64,000 nt of DNA from Acinetobacter boissieri (lineage in GTDB: Bacteria; Pseudomonadota; Gammaproteobacteria; Pseudomonadales; Moraxellaceae), in NCBI RefSeq assembly GCF_900096955.1, contig NZ_FMYL01000002.1:186001-250000 (forward strand), read 5' to 3'. Shown one piece after another: positions 29,942 to 39,155 of the stretch (its first letter is position 1; every line of letters starts with the position of its first letter). The notes beneath the pieces were generated by a model. It was not told the origin of the DNA. It made no database searches and saw only the letters and a program-made list of their open reading frames with translations. The translations under genes and the position numbers were made by a program.

Positions 29942-29946
29942 TCTGA

Positions 29947-32574
29947 TTAAAGCTTAGATTTCAAGTCATAAAGTCTTTCTAGTGCTTGTTTGGGAGTCAT
30001 GTCATCGAGATCTAGCTCACGAACCATTTGATCGATGCGTGAGGGTGTTTCAATGTGAATGACTTTTTCAAGCACTTCAGGTTCAATTTGGCTAAATAGG
30101 TCACTTTGTTGTGCTGTATTTGGCATAGAGAGCTGTTGTTTCTCTAACAGCTTGAGCTTTTTTTGAGCCTCTTTGATGACATTGTTTGGAATACCTGCCA
30201 ATTTTGCTACTTGCAAACCATGACTTTGACTGGCAGGGCCTGTTTGTACTTTGTGTAGTAAAATGAGGTTGCCATTTATTTCTTTGGCAGTCACATGATA
30301 ATTATCTATATTGGGGTCTGAACCGAGTTCGGTCAGTTCAAAATAATGGGTCGCAAATAAGCATAAACATTTAATACGCTTCGATAAGTCGAGTACACAT
30401 GCCCATGCTAAAGATAAGCCATCATAGGTACTTGTACCACGCCCAACTTCATCCATCAGTACTAAAGACTGCGGTGTTGCATGGTGTAAAATTTGAGATG
30501 TTTCTGTCATTTCTACCATAAATGTAGATTTGCCTGTAGACAAGTCATCTGCTGAACCAATACGTGTGAAAATACGGTCTATTGGGCCAAGTAAAACCTG
30601 TTCAGCAGGCACGAAACTACCACAATGTGCCAATAAGGTAATCAGTGCTGTTTGGCGCATAAATGTAGATTTACCGCCCATATTCGGCCCTGTAATAATA
30701 GCCAAACGATGTTGATGGTCTAAATGGGTATTATTGGGTGTAAACGGACTTTTATTGAGTGATTCGACCACAGGGTGACGACCTGCAGTAATGTGTATGC
30801 CTGTTTCTACAGTAAAGTCAGGTTGTGTCCAATGGTTAAGTCTTGCCTGATGAGCAAAATTACTGAGTACATCAAGCTGTGCAATGGCACTACTCATACA
30901 CTGAAGTTGACCTAAATGACTACGCAGTTGTTCAAGAATCTGTTCAAACAGCATTTTTTCACGGGCTAAAGCACGTGATTCGCTAGAGAGCACTTTATCT
31001 TCAAAGGCCTTTAATTCAGGTGTAATATAACGCTCAACATTTTTAAGCGTTTGTCTGCGAATATAGTGTGTGGGCGCTTGCTCAGCTTGCGCTCTTGAAA
31101 GTTCGATGTAATAGCCACTGACACGGTTGTAGCTAATTTTTAAAGTGTTAATACCTGTCGCTTGTTTTTCTTTGACTTCAAGATCAATTAAAAATTGTCC
31201 TGCATGGTCACGTATTTTTCTGAGCTCATCAAGCTCTGGGTCAAAACCCTCTGCAATCACTTGTCCATCACGTAGTAACACCGGTGGTGTTTCTACAATT
31301 GCAGCCAATAAATAGTGGTGCAGTGATTCAAAATCACCAATTTCTTGGGCTAAATAGTGAAGTAGCTTGGTTGATGGCGTTAACCTGAGTAAAGGTTCTA
31401 AGGTATGTTTGAGTTCGGGAAGTTGAGCACATGCTTGTCTAATTAAAACCAAATCACGAGGACGAGCTGTCCCTAAAGCCACTCGGCTTAAAACACGTTC
31501 AATGTCACCAATGTGTTTCAGTGGAGCTCTAATATTATTTTCATGGTCATACTCAAGCATATGGCGAATGGCATCGAGCCGTTGTTCGAGTATTGCGCTG
31601 TCTCTGAGCGGTTGCATGAGTGTGCGGCGTAATAAGCGAGCCCCCATTGCTGTTTGACAGTCATTCACCAAGTCAAATAAAGATGTACCGTGTTCAAATA
31701 GCGGTTCAACAATTTCGAGATTACGCCGTGTAACAGGATCTAGAGCAATAAAGTCTTGGCTTTGTTCAACCTGTATGGCTTGAATATGTGGTAACGCCGT
31801 TTTTTGGGTTTCTTTGGCGTAGTGAATGAGCGCTGCCGCTGCCGCTTGAGCGAGTGGTAAATGATCTATCCCAAAGCCTGCAAGTGTTGAAACATTCAGC
31901 TGGTCACATAGCGTCTTATGTGCATTTTTAACATTAAAGTCTACATTGGGACGTTTTGTAATCGGGCATTCTTGTTGTTTTTTAATTAAATCTATGATGT
32001 TTTCATCAATTAAATCTTCATCAATCAAAATTTCACTTGGCATAAGCCGAGACAGTTCAATACTAAGTAATTCAGGTTTAAATTCAATGTGTTGTACTTT
32101 AAAAAGGCTAGAGCTTAAATCGAGTAAAGCAATACCCACTTGATTTTGTTTAATACTTAACGCAACTAAGTTCGATGTTTGTGTACTATTTAACAGTGCA
32201 TCATCAGTCAGTGTACCTGGGGTTAAAATACGTACAACTTGTCGGTCTACAGGCCCTTTGCCTGTGACTTCGCCGACTTGTTCACAAATCGCAACGGTTT
32301 CACCACGTTTAACAAGTCTAGCCAAGTAACCTTCTGCTGCATGGTGAGGTACGCCAGCCATAGGAATAGGGTCACCACCACTTTTTCCTCGATGAGTGAG
32401 GGTAATACCGAGTAGTTTGGCAGCTTTTTTTGCATCATCAAAAAATAATTCGTAGAAATCACCCATACGATAAAATAATAAGCTATGCGGGTGTTGGATT
32501 TTTACATTTAGATACTGCTGCATCATGGGTGTATGTGCTGCAATATTTTCAAAAATTTGATTGAGTGTTGACAC
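29947..32574 (-). CDS. mutS: DNA mismatch repair protein MutS
   Basis: Recognises mismatches and small loops and recruits MutL. The N-terminal mismatch-binding motif is [11 protein letters not shown] (Phe and Glu that contact the mismatch). The ATPase domain has Walker [12 protein letters not shown] near residue 620 and Walker [14 protein letters not shown]. Length of 875 residues is slightly above E. coli MutS (853). Translation appears to start at GTG 32574 with AAGG seven bases upstream. Confidence 0.97.
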   Translation of the reverse strand: MSTLNQIFENIAAHTPMMQQYLNVKIQHPHSLLFYRMGDFYELFFDDAKKAAKLLGITLTHRGKSGGDPIPMAGVPHHAAEGYLARLVKRGETVAICEQVGEVTGKGPVDRQVVRILTPGTLTDDALLNSTQTSNLVALSIKQNQVGIALLDLSSSLFKVQHIEFKPELLSIELSRLMPSEILIDEDLIDENIIDLIKKQQECPITKRPNVDFNVKNAHKTLCDQLNVSTLAGFGIDHLPLAQAAAAALIHYAKETQKTALPHIQAIQVEQSQDFIALDPVTRRNLEIVEPLFEHGTSLFDLVNDCQTAMGARLLRRTLMQPLRDSAILEQRLDAIRHMLEYDHENNIRAPLKHIGDIERVLSRVALGTARPRDLVLIRQACAQLPELKHTLEPLLRLTPSTKLLHYLAQEIGDFESLHHYLLAAIVETPPVLLRDGQVIAEGFDPELDELRKIRDHAGQFLIDLEVKEKQATGINTLKISYNRVSGYYIELSRAQAEQAPTHYIRRQTLKNVERYITPELKAFEDKVLSSESRALAREKMLFEQILEQLRSHLGQLQCMSSAIAQLDVLSNFAHQARLNHWTQPDFTVETGIHITAGRHPVVESLNKSPFTPNNTHLDHQHRLAIITGPNMGGKSTFMRQTALITLLAHCGSFVPAEQVLLGPIDRIFTRIGSADDLSTGKSTFMVEMTETSQILHHATPQSLVLMDEVGRGTSTYDGLSLAWACVLDLSKRIKCLCLFATHYFELTELGSDPNIDNYHVTAKEINGNLILLHKVQTGPASQSHGLQVAKLAGIPNNVIKEAQKKLKLLEKQQLSMPNTAQQSDLFSQIEPEVLEKVIHIETPSRIDQMVRELDLDDMTPKQALERLYDLKSKL

Positions 32575-32847
32575 AAGCAGGCCTTAAATTTAATAAAAAA
32601 CTAGAACAATGTGAAGTGACTTTACTATAAAAAACGTTGAATAAATAGGTTGTATAGATACATGCCAATCTTGAGTAAATAAAAAGCATTTAATCTATTA
32701 TTTTTTAACCACTTTGTATGGTCCAGTCTATTGTTATATTTGATTTTATTTTAATCATTTTTAGTGTTTACATGTAGCATCTGCTTACTTTTTAAGGCAT
32801 AGTCAAATAAAGCAATAAAACTCACCTCTCATATAACGGAGCTCAAC

Positions 32848-33804
32848 ATGGCTGGCAAAATAGATACAAAAATATTACTCCTTGGTACGCAATCTGAGAT
32901 TTATATTCAGGCACTAGAAGCCACATTTAGTACAGTACATCAGCTTGTACTAGAGAAAGATCCCAGTAATTTTTTAAAACAACATGGTCATACTTTTAAC
33001 ATTGTGGCTACGAGTAATAATGTAGGTATTCGAGCAGCGTTAATAGACCAATTGCCTGAATTAAAAATTATTGCCAGTTTCGGTGTGGGCTTTGACAGCA
33101 TTGATGTGGCATATGCAAACCAAAAAAATATTGTTGTAACGAACACCCCAAATGTTTTGAATGACTGTGTTGCAGATACAGCCATGATGATGACATATGC
33201 ATTGTCTAGACAGCTTTTACAAGCAGATCGTTTTGTAAGAACAGGGCAGTGGGCCAAAGCAGAGTATCCACTGACTCGAAATACAGCAAGAAAAGTTTGT
33301 GCGATTTTAGGTATGGGAAATATTGGTGAAGCGATTGCAAAACGTGCTGAAGCGGCAGGTATGGAAATTGTTTATCATAACCGTAGTAAAAAATCACATG
33401 TGTCATATCGTTATGTAGACAGCGTAGATGAATTGGCTAAACAAGCCGATGTACTGGTGCTTGCACTTCCAAGTACAGGTCAAACTCAACATATTTTAAA
33501 TGCAGACGTGTTGTCGAAAATGAAAAAGACTGCTTTTGTAGTTAATATTGCGCGTGGTTCAGTGATTGATCAAGATGCTTTAATTCATAGTTTACAAACA
33601 GGCCAAATTGCAGGGGCAGGGTTAGATGTATTTGAAGTGGAACCTTGTGTTGATAGTCCATTATTGAGCATGGATAATGTCGTTTTAACGCCACACTATG
33701 CTAGTGGTACGTATGAAACACGCCAAGCGATGGCAGATTTAGTCTCTGACAATATTAAGGCTCATTTAGATGGCCGTGAAGTTTTAACCCCTGTGACAGT
33801 ATAA
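32848..33804 (+). CDS. D-isomer-specific 2-hydroxyacid dehydrogenase
   Basis: NAD(P)-dependent reductase of the D-2-hydroxyacid family, resembling hydroxypyruvate/glyoxylate reductases. The cofactor-binding motif is ILGMGNIGEAIAKR (about residues 152-165). The catalytic Arg is in NIARGSVID, the Glu in FEVEP and the His in LTPHYASGTYETR. The N-terminal ASFGVGFDSID is typical of the substrate loop. Substrate cannot be chosen from sequence. GGAG precedes the ATG at good spacing. It is monocistronic, closed by a strong hairpin. Confidence 0.88.
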   Translation: MAGKIDTKILLLGTQSEIYIQALEATFSTVHQLVLEKDPSNFLKQHGHTFNIVATSNNVGIRAALIDQLPELKIIASFGVGFDSIDVAYANQKNIVVTNTPNVLNDCVADTAMMMTYALSRQLLQADRFVRTGQWAKAEYPLTRNTARKVCAILGMGNIGEAIAKRAEAAGMEIVYHNRSKKSHVSYRYVDSVDELAKQADVLVLALPSTGQTQHILNADVLSKMKKTAFVVNIARGSVIDQDALIHSLQTGQIAGAGLDVFEVEPCVDSPLLSMDNVVLTPHYASGTYETRQAMADLVSDNIKAHLDGREVLTPVTV

Positions 33805-33818
33805 ATTGAGTGCTTGGA

Positions 33819-33848
33819 TGCACGTGCTATAGGCACGTGCATTTTTTT
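33819..33848 (+). terminator. Terminator after 2-hydroxyacid dehydrogenase
   Basis: Perfect nine-base arms TGCACGTGC / GCACGTGCA with a five-base loop followed by seven T. Confidence 0.93.
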
Positions 33849-33877
33849 ATATAATATATAATAAATAAAGGTTTTTC

Positions 33878-34468
33878 ATGTTGAGTTTATATTTGGGGTT
33901 GGCTATTTTTTGTTTTACTGCTAACGGTATGCTATTCGTATCTTGCATCATAGCAAAGGTGGTTGGGTTGGACATTGAGACATTAAAACATTTTTCTGAT
34001 TATCATATTTGGGCAACTGCTCGTTTAAATGAAACGCTCATGCAGGTGTCTGAACAAGACTTTATACAAGATCGAGGTCTATTTTTTAATAGTATTTTAG
34101 GTACGCTTAATCATATGTATGTGGGTGAAACATTGTGGTTTGCTCGATTTAATCAGTTAGAACCACCTCGATGGCAGTTAAACCAAATGGTTTTGCCAAA
34201 TAAAATGGATCTACTCCTTGGGTTACAAGAAAAAACAGTACAGTGGCAATCATTTATTGAGACGATACCAATATCTATATTAGAGAGTGATTTACGCTAT
34301 AGGTCATCTACAGGCGTTGAGTATTGTTTACCCTATGGCCAAACATTATTACATGTATTTAATCATGCAACGCATCATAGAGGGCAAATAACTGCTGCGC
34401 TTACCCAATTAGGTTATATCTGTCCTGAACTCGATTGGGTGTATATGTTGGTTGAATTAAAACAGTAA
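33878..34468 (+). CDS. DinB family protein, hydrophobic N-terminal extension
   Basis: Four-helix DinB/YfiT-like protein. Metal-binding histidines of the family are visible in LGTLNHMYVGE and the late HVFNHATHHRGQITAAL. Members include thiol transferases, but most have no known function. Residues 1-30 are hydrophobic and unusual for the family. ATG 33878 has AAAGG six bases upstream. A TTG at 33968, with AAAGGTGG five bases upstream, would give a normal 166-residue DinB protein, so the true start is undecided. Confidence 0.8.
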   Translation: MLSLYLGLAIFCFTANGMLFVSCIIAKVVGLDIETLKHFSDYHIWATARLNETLMQVSEQDFIQDRGLFFNSILGTLNHMYVGETLWFARFNQLEPPRWQLNQMVLPNKMDLLLGLQEKTVQWQSFIETIPISILESDLRYRSSTGVEYCLPYGQTLLHVFNHATHHRGQITAALTQLGYICPELDWVYMLVELKQ

Positions 34469-34489
34469 TCACTTGGTCTTGTGATGGTG

Positions 34490-34527
34490 AAAACCTCTGA
34501 GAGAAAAATAAATCTCAGAGGTTTTAT
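34490..34527. terminator. Bidirectional terminator
   Basis: Twelve-base arms AAACCTCTGAGA / TCTCAGAGGTTT flanked by A and T runs, between the convergent DinB-family and outer-membrane protein genes. Confidence 0.9.
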
Positions 34528-34535
34528 TTGAATTA

Positions 34536-35453
34536 TTAACCAAATGGTAAGCCAAATTTAACAACAAATTGGTTGCGCCCGTGGTTATCTGAAACTTTGT
34601 TATAGCCTGTTGCACAGTCTGCTGTGCCATCTGCAAAGCACTTACCTTGAAGTTGGTAGCGCCATGCTGCAGTAGCCCACCATTTTTGTGATGCATAGTG
34701 GATTGTTGGGCCAATAAAGTGAGCCGTTTGCGTATGTTCATTCCAGAAATAACCATCATGGTCTGTATGTAAACGTCCTTCTATCCCTGCAGACCAATTG
34801 GGTGCAAAACGGTAGCTTGCACCGTATAAAATATCTCCCATAGAGTTACGAATCGTACCTGCATTATCGTACTTCTCTTTTTCTGGTTCGTATAATAAGT
34901 TCAGTGCAACAATAAGGCGGTCATCTAGAAAGTTTGATTGAAGTAAAAGTCGTACTTCAAGAGAGTCTTCAAGTCGGCCAAGCGTTGGTTCAACATATAA
35001 ACCTACACCAACAGGTGAAGTTACAGGATTAATTGCTCGCCAAATGAGCTCTAATGAGCCACCATCAACCGTGAATTTTCTGTATGAATCTGCATCGTGT
35101 GCACTGGATGGCACACCAAAACCTGCATTACACGGATTAGCATCGCCATCACACATGTCTGGATTAGTGTAGTTTTTCTTGGCTTGAATAGAGTAGGCAT
35201 TTAAATAGCCTGCAACTTGTAGATTATCTGATAAGCCGTATTCGAGAGCAGTGCGGTACATTCCTAAATTGTATGAACCTGTTTGTTGTCCATGTGTGAC
35301 ATCCGCACGTTGCTCAAATTCATATGTACCTTTAGGTTGCATATCTAGAGTGTATAAAAACCCAAAAAGGCCTTCACCTGCGTGAGTAGCACTGCTCAGA
35401 CTGCATGCTAAGCATAAAGATAAGATCGTTTTTTGTAATGAAATTCGTAGCAC
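34536..35453 (-). CDS. Predicted outer-membrane beta-barrel protein
   Basis: A 305-residue protein with a signal peptide ending near SATHAGEG (about residue 25). The rest alternates polar and hydrophobic residues, rich in Tyr, Trp and Gly, with repeated amphipathic strands such as YNLGMYRTALEYGL, GASYRFAPNWSAGIEGRL and WWATAAWRYQL, as expected for a beta-barrel. Four cysteines (NPDMCDGDANPC, GKCFADGTADC) could form two periplasmic or external loop disulfides. I know no established function. It is divergent from the FMN-binding/apbE operon, and the Fur-box candidate is 25 bases before its start. Confidence 0.75.
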   Translation of the reverse strand: MLRISLQKTILSLCLACSLSSATHAGEGLFGFLYTLDMQPKGTYEFEQRADVTHGQQTGSYNLGMYRTALEYGLSDNLQVAGYLNAYSIQAKKNYTNPDMCDGDANPCNAGFGVPSSAHDADSYRKFTVDGGSLELIWRAINPVTSPVGVGLYVEPTLGRLEDSLEVRLLLQSNFLDDRLIVALNLLYEPEKEKYDNAGTIRNSMGDILYGASYRFAPNWSAGIEGRLHTDHDGYFWNEHTQTAHFIGPTIHYASQKWWATAAWRYQLQGKCFADGTADCATGYNKVSDNHGRNQFVVKFGLPFG

Positions 35454-35477
35454 TTTGGTTACTCTTTTTTATTGAGT

Positions 35478-35496
35478 GTTAATGATTATCATTTTT
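35478..35496. promoter_or_regulatory. Candidate Fur box in a divergent promoter region
   Basis: GTTAATGATTATCATTTTT matches 15 of 19 positions of the consensus GATAATGATAATCATTATC, including a continuous AATGAT-ATCATT core. It lies 25 bases upstream of the outer-membrane protein start and about 97 bases upstream of the FMN-binding protein start, suitable for repressing both with iron. Confidence 0.65.
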
Positions 35497-35592
35497 TCTT
35501 AAATTTTTATTAATTTTTGTACAATCTTTTAATTTATCTTTAAGATAGATTATGAAAAATACAGCCCAATAAAAACATAAAGGCCAGTGGTT

Positions 35593-36117
35593 ATGAAATG
35601 GACAACTTCTTTGGGTACAGCATTACTTATAACCCCTATTGTTTCCCACGCAACAATATATCTCACCACTGAACAAGTGAAACAAGTTATTTTTCCAAAT
35701 CAAATGTTGATAAAGGAAAATATTCAATTGAAACCAGAGCAAATTAAACAACTTAAGCAAATTTCAGGTATTGATTCAGCACTTAAAACAGATCAAATTT
35801 TTAAAACAAAAGAAGGCGATTGGCTGATTATAGATCAGGTGATTGGTAAGCATGAAATGATTACTTATGCAGTCGGGATTCATGCCAATGGCAGTATTAA
35901 GCAGATTGAAGTCATGCAATATACAGAAACATATGGTGATCAAGTCAGAAATGCATCATGGCGTGATCAATTTGTGGGTAAAACTGCAAGTTCTGCTTTG
36001 ACATTAGGTAAAGATATTAAAAATATTAGTGGTGCAACATTGTCTTCTAAACATTTAACAGATGGTGTGCATCGTGCAATGGCTTTATATGCAATGGAAC
36101 TGAAATCATTAAAATAA
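35593..36117 (+). CDS. Exported FMN-binding domain protein
   Basis: A 174-residue periplasmic protein. A signal peptide (ending near VSHATIY, about residue 20) is followed by an FMN-binding domain of the RnfG/NqrC type. The flavinylation motif appears as NISGATLSS, with T149 the likely residue that receives FMN through a phosphoester bond. The usual Asp three residues before SGAT is Lys here. The gene directly downstream is an ApbE-type flavin transferase, which modifies exactly such motifs. The ATG at 35593 has AAGG nine bases upstream; the GTG at 35587 is less likely. Confidence 0.87.
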   Translation: MKWTTSLGTALLITPIVSHATIYLTTEQVKQVIFPNQMLIKENIQLKPEQIKQLKQISGIDSALKTDQIFKTKEGDWLIIDQVIGKHEMITYAVGIHANGSIKQIEVMQYTETYGDQVRNASWRDQFVGKTASSALTLGKDIKNISGATLSSKHLTDGVHRAMALYAMELKSLK

Positions 36118-36131
36118 CACGCTCTCGTCCG

Positions 36132-36974
36132 TTGTTAGGTACCTTTGTAGACATTCATGTATATGTGCCAAATAAGATGCAACATGCTATAGAGTGGGTT
36201 CATGTTGCTATATCTAAAGCATATCAAGTGATTGAAGAAATACAATTTTTAATGAGCTTTCATGATAAAAGCAGTGCTCTTAATCAACTCAATGCAACAG
36301 CACATTTAAATGCGGTTCAAACCCACCCTTGGGTGTATGCAATATTACAGCGTGCCCAAAAAATACATGACTATTCGAATGGTTTATTTGACTGCAGTAT
36401 TGCACCAATCTTAGTCGACTATGGTTTTTTACCAGCACATCATGCACATGAAAATAGAGTTTTTCTGAGAGCCTCTCAACAAGATATGATATTACTTCCT
36501 GATCATAAAATATTGTTTAAGCAGCCTTTATGTTTAGATTTGGGTGGTATTGCAAAAGGCTTTGCAGTAGATCTTGCGATACATTGTTTACGACAACAGG
36601 GTATTACAAATGCTGTAATTAATGCAGGTGGTGATTTACGTGTGATGGGAAATATTGAGGAACCCATTTATATCCGTAACCCTGTTCAGCCGCAACAGGT
36701 ACAATATTTAGGACGTTTATCTGAGGGTGCAATGGCAACTTCAGGCAGTTATTTTGCGACAAAAAACCATCATCATCAGCAAGTATCACATTTAATTCAT
36801 CCTTTGACACAACAGTCTATGATTACTGAAAAAAGTTTTACTGTCATCGCACCACAGGCATGGTTAGCAGATGCTTTAACAAAAGTGTTGGTACTCAGCC
36901 AAAATACTCATCATGAATGTTTTAAACGTTTTGGGGCACAAGGGTTAATTACAGAAAAATTTGAGAGTGAATGA
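36132..36974 (+). CDS. apbE: ApbE-type FAD:protein FMN transferase
   Basis: Transfers FMN from FAD to a Thr or Ser of target proteins. Conserved blocks are LGTFVDI at the start, LDLGGIAKGFAVDLA, VINAGGDLRVMG, ATSGSYF, SHLIHPLTQQ and the metal-binding ADALTKVL. No signal peptide or lipobox is visible, although the presumed target is periplasmic. The earliest usual start codon is TTG 36132, which cuts into the conserved R-P-L-L-G-T block; the frame is open upstream to 36051 but offers only ATT, ATC or ATA there. The coordinates given are therefore a minimum. Confidence 0.85.
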   Translation: MLGTFVDIHVYVPNKMQHAIEWVHVAISKAYQVIEEIQFLMSFHDKSSALNQLNATAHLNAVQTHPWVYAILQRAQKIHDYSNGLFDCSIAPILVDYGFLPAHHAHENRVFLRASQQDMILLPDHKILFKQPLCLDLGGIAKGFAVDLAIHCLRQQGITNAVINAGGDLRVMGNIEEPIYIRNPVQPQQVQYLGRLSEGAMATSGSYFATKNHHHQQVSHLIHPLTQQSMITEKSFTVIAPQAWLADALTKVLVLSQNTHHECFKRFGAQGLITEKFESE

Positions 36975-37402
36975 TGAAAACATCAATTCGATTGCCTAAA
37001 ATTCAGAAATATACGCTATATGTGATCTGGTTTATTTTAAGTGTGACTGGTTTGTATTTTGCGTATAGCCAAGATTGGAAAGGATACGACCCGAGTGAAA
37101 TGACAGTCTATAGTTTAAAATTACATGGAGTGTGCGCCAGTATGATGTTGATTTTAATTGGTACACTCATTCCAATACACATTCAACGTTCATTAGAAAC
37201 TAAACGTAATGTGAAATCGGGTATTCCTACACTGGTGTTTATGTTGTTATTGGCTTTTAGTGGTGTTGGTTTGTATTACAGCGGTGAGGGGTGGATTGGG
37301 GTTGTTAAGCTCATACATATTTGGGTTGGTATTTTAGTGATTGGCCTTATTCCGTTTCATATTTGGCTTGGTCGTAGACGTAAAAAAATCACACTACCAT
37401 GA
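36971..37402 (+). CDS. Four-helix membrane protein, probable diheme cytochrome b
   Basis: A 143-residue protein with four hydrophobic helices (about 12-32, 50-70, 84-104, 112-132). Four histidines lie in or at the edges of helices 2 and 4: H52, H70, H116 and H130, the pattern of a two-heme b-type cytochrome and similar to PepSY- or DUF4405-like membrane partners of flavinylated proteins. The basic end RRRKK suggests a cytoplasmic C-terminus. The start ATG overlaps the apbE stop (ATGA), so the genes are translationally coupled. Likely it moves electrons from the quinone pool to the periplasmic flavin; this is inference. Confidence 0.75.
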   Translation: MMKTSIRLPKIQKYTLYVIWFILSVTGLYFAYSQDWKGYDPSEMTVYSLKLHGVCASMMLILIGTLIPIHIQRSLETKRNVKSGIPTLVFMLLLAFSGVGLYYSGEGWIGVVKLIHIWVGILVIGLIPFHIWLGRRRKKITLP

Positions 37403-37438
37403 TGTAAGTATAGTGTGACGATATATTTGATTTGATTG

Positions 37439-37804
37439 TTAGGCTTTAAATTTTACAGCATGGTAAGCTAGTGTTAACCAACCTAAAATCATAAGTAAGC
37501 CCCCAAAAGGGGTGACTGCGCCAAAAATACGTGGTGCACCTAAGCTCATGATGTAGAGCGATCCACAAAAAAATAAAATACCGACCTGAATGAGTATAAA
37601 GCTTGCTTTAATTGGAAATAGAGGGACAGCTTTAGCTAATATCGCGAGTGCAAGGAGTCCAATGGCATGATAGAAAAAATATTCTGTTGATGTATGCCAC
37701 CATGTAAGTTGTTCGGCACTTGCACGTGTTTTTAGTCCATGTGCGCCAAAAGCACCCAAAATGACAGCTATTGCTAAATTAATTGCAGAAATCGCAAGCC
37801 ACAT
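37439..37804 (-). CDS. DUF423 membrane protein (YgdD-like)
   Basis: A 121-residue protein with four hydrophobic helices and the family start NLAIAVILGAFGAHGLK, followed by WHTSTEYFFYHAIGLLALA and a GGLLMILGWLTLA end. The DUF423 family is widespread and has no established function; E. coli YgdD is a member. It is downstream of rpoH but separated from it by a terminator, and convergent with the flavin operon. Confidence 0.9.
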   Translation of the reverse strand: MWLAISAINLAIAVILGAFGAHGLKTRASAEQLTWWHTSTEYFFYHAIGLLALAILAKAVPLFPIKASFILIQVGILFFCGSLYIMSLGAPRIFGAVTPFGGLLMILGWLTLAYHAVKFKA

Positions 37805-37853
37805 CTTTTGCTATCCTTTAATCTATGATTGTGGACATAAGTATAAGCATGCA

Positions 37854-37883
37854 TAAAAAGAAAGGGTAGCGTTTATCGCTACC
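37854..37883 (-). terminator. Terminator after rpoH
   Basis: On the minus strand, GGTAGCG and CGCTACC form a stem around a five-base loop, followed by CTTTCTTTTT. It lies 34 bases after the rpoH stop. Confidence 0.88.
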
Positions 37884-37916
37884 AGTTCATTGGATCATCA
37901 AGATAATATAGTTGAA

Positions 37917-38789
37917 TTAATTTGAAGACATCGCTACTTTAATTTTTTCCATGGCATTTTTTTCTAACTGGCGAATTCGTTCAGCAGAAACATTATATTC
38001 AGATGCGAGCTCATGTAATGTTGATTTATCATCATCGAGCCAGCGCCGTTGTAAAATATTTCTTGAACGGTCATCTAAGTCACTCATTGCATCATGAAGC
38101 GCATTGTTACTTTGTTCCTCCCAGTCTTCATCTTCAGCAAGACGGGCAGGGTCGTAGCGATTATCTTCAAGGTAAAGGGCAGGTGCGACATAGTGACTTG
38201 ATTCATCATCATCGTCATTTTGGCTTTCAAATGCTGCATCATAGGATGTTAAACGCCCTTCCATTTCTAAGACTTGTTCTGGTGTAACGTTTAAATCTTT
38301 TGCAATTGATTCTGCTTCTTTAAGTGTAAGGCGTTTACTTGATTTTTTTAAGCTTCGAAGATTAAAAAACAGTTTGCGCTGTGCTTTAGTCGTTGCGATT
38401 TTAACAATACGCCAATTTCTAATCACATATTCGTGAATTTCAGCTTTAATCCAATGCACTGCAAATGAAACTAAACGTACGCCCATACTTGGGTCAAAAC
38501 GTTTTACTGCCTTCATGAGGCCAAGGTTCCCTTCTTGTATGAGGTCACCTTGTGGTAGGCCATATCCTGCATAAGTTCGTGCAATATGAATCACAAAGCG
38601 AAGGTGTGACATTACAAGTAGTTTTGCAGCATCTAAATCTTGGTTATAAAAATAACGATTAGCCAGCTCTTTTTCTTGCTCAGGCGTTAAAATGGGAATC
38701 TGATTGACACTACTGATATATGCACCCAGATTTGCACCTGGTGCAGACAACGACAGGGGCATCGGTAGATTGCTGCTGCTGTCAGTCAT
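37917..38789 (-). CDS. rpoH: RNA polymerase heat-shock sigma factor RpoH
   Basis: Sigma-32, directing transcription of heat-shock genes. It has sigma region 2 ([19 protein letters not shown]), the RpoH box [13 protein letters not shown] that distinguishes it from other sigmas, and region 4 with [21 protein letters not shown]. Length 290 residues. A strong AAGGAG precedes the ATG. It is not next to ftsYEX, its usual neighbours in enterics. In E. coli rpoH translation is controlled by mRNA structure; I could not judge that here. Confidence 0.96.
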   Translation of the reverse strand: MTDSSSNLPMPLSLSAPGANLGAYISSVNQIPILTPEQEKELANRYFYNQDLDAAKLLVMSHLRFVIHIARTYAGYGLPQGDLIQEGNLGLMKAVKRFDPSMGVRLVSFAVHWIKAEIHEYVIRNWRIVKIATTKAQRKLFFNLRSLKKSSKRLTLKEAESIAKDLNVTPEQVLEMEGRLTSYDAAFESQNDDDDESSHYVAPALYLEDNRYDPARLAEDEDWEEQSNNALHDAMSDLDDRSRNILQRRWLDDDKSTLHELASEYNVSAERIRQLEKNAMEKIKVAMSSN

Positions 38790-38903
38790 GGATACTCCTT
38801 AATGGGATACGTTTTCACGTGGGTTTTATGATAATTCGCTTTACAAGATAGATTAAGGTGAAAAGCGTATATAAATGTAAATAAGTATATCAATTATTGG
38901 TTT

Positions 38904-39155
38904 CTAAGTATTTTTGCCGTTACATTGAATGTTGAAATGAAACTCTATTTCTGATATTTGAGTCAAATCACACTCTATGTTGCGTAAATGACAAAAACGT
39001 ATAACATCTAATTCACTATTGGGATCAGAAGTGATTAATTTTAACGCTTGATGAGGGTGTTCTTTAAGCGCACGTTTGAGCATGAGTAGTGGCAAAGGGC
39101 AAGGTTTATTTTTTGCATCAACAGTAACAAATTTTTGTACGTGTTGTGAGTTCAT
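38904..39155 (-). CDS. tusA: TusA family sulfurtransferase-like protein
   Basis: Small protein of the TusA/SirA fold, which carries sulfur as a persulfide. The family CPxP motif is present as NKPCPLPLLMLKRAL, followed by ITSDPNSELDVIRFC. True TusA passes sulfur to MnmA through TusBCDE; this protein may serve that or another sulfur relay. Start chosen at ATG 39155 (MNSQHV), since the frame's first start at 39176 is a TTG with no ribosome site. The gene is isolated between rpoH and the cold-shock gene. Confidence 0.82.
   Translation of the reverse strand: MNSQHVQKFVTVDAKNKPCPLPLLMLKRALKEHPHQALKLITSDPNSELDVIRFCHLRNIECDLTQISEIEFHFNIQCNGKNT

Noticed and set aside
36619..36810. Minus-strand frame within apbE
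   Set aside because: Antisense shadow with no ribosome site; apbE motifs are intact on the plus strand.
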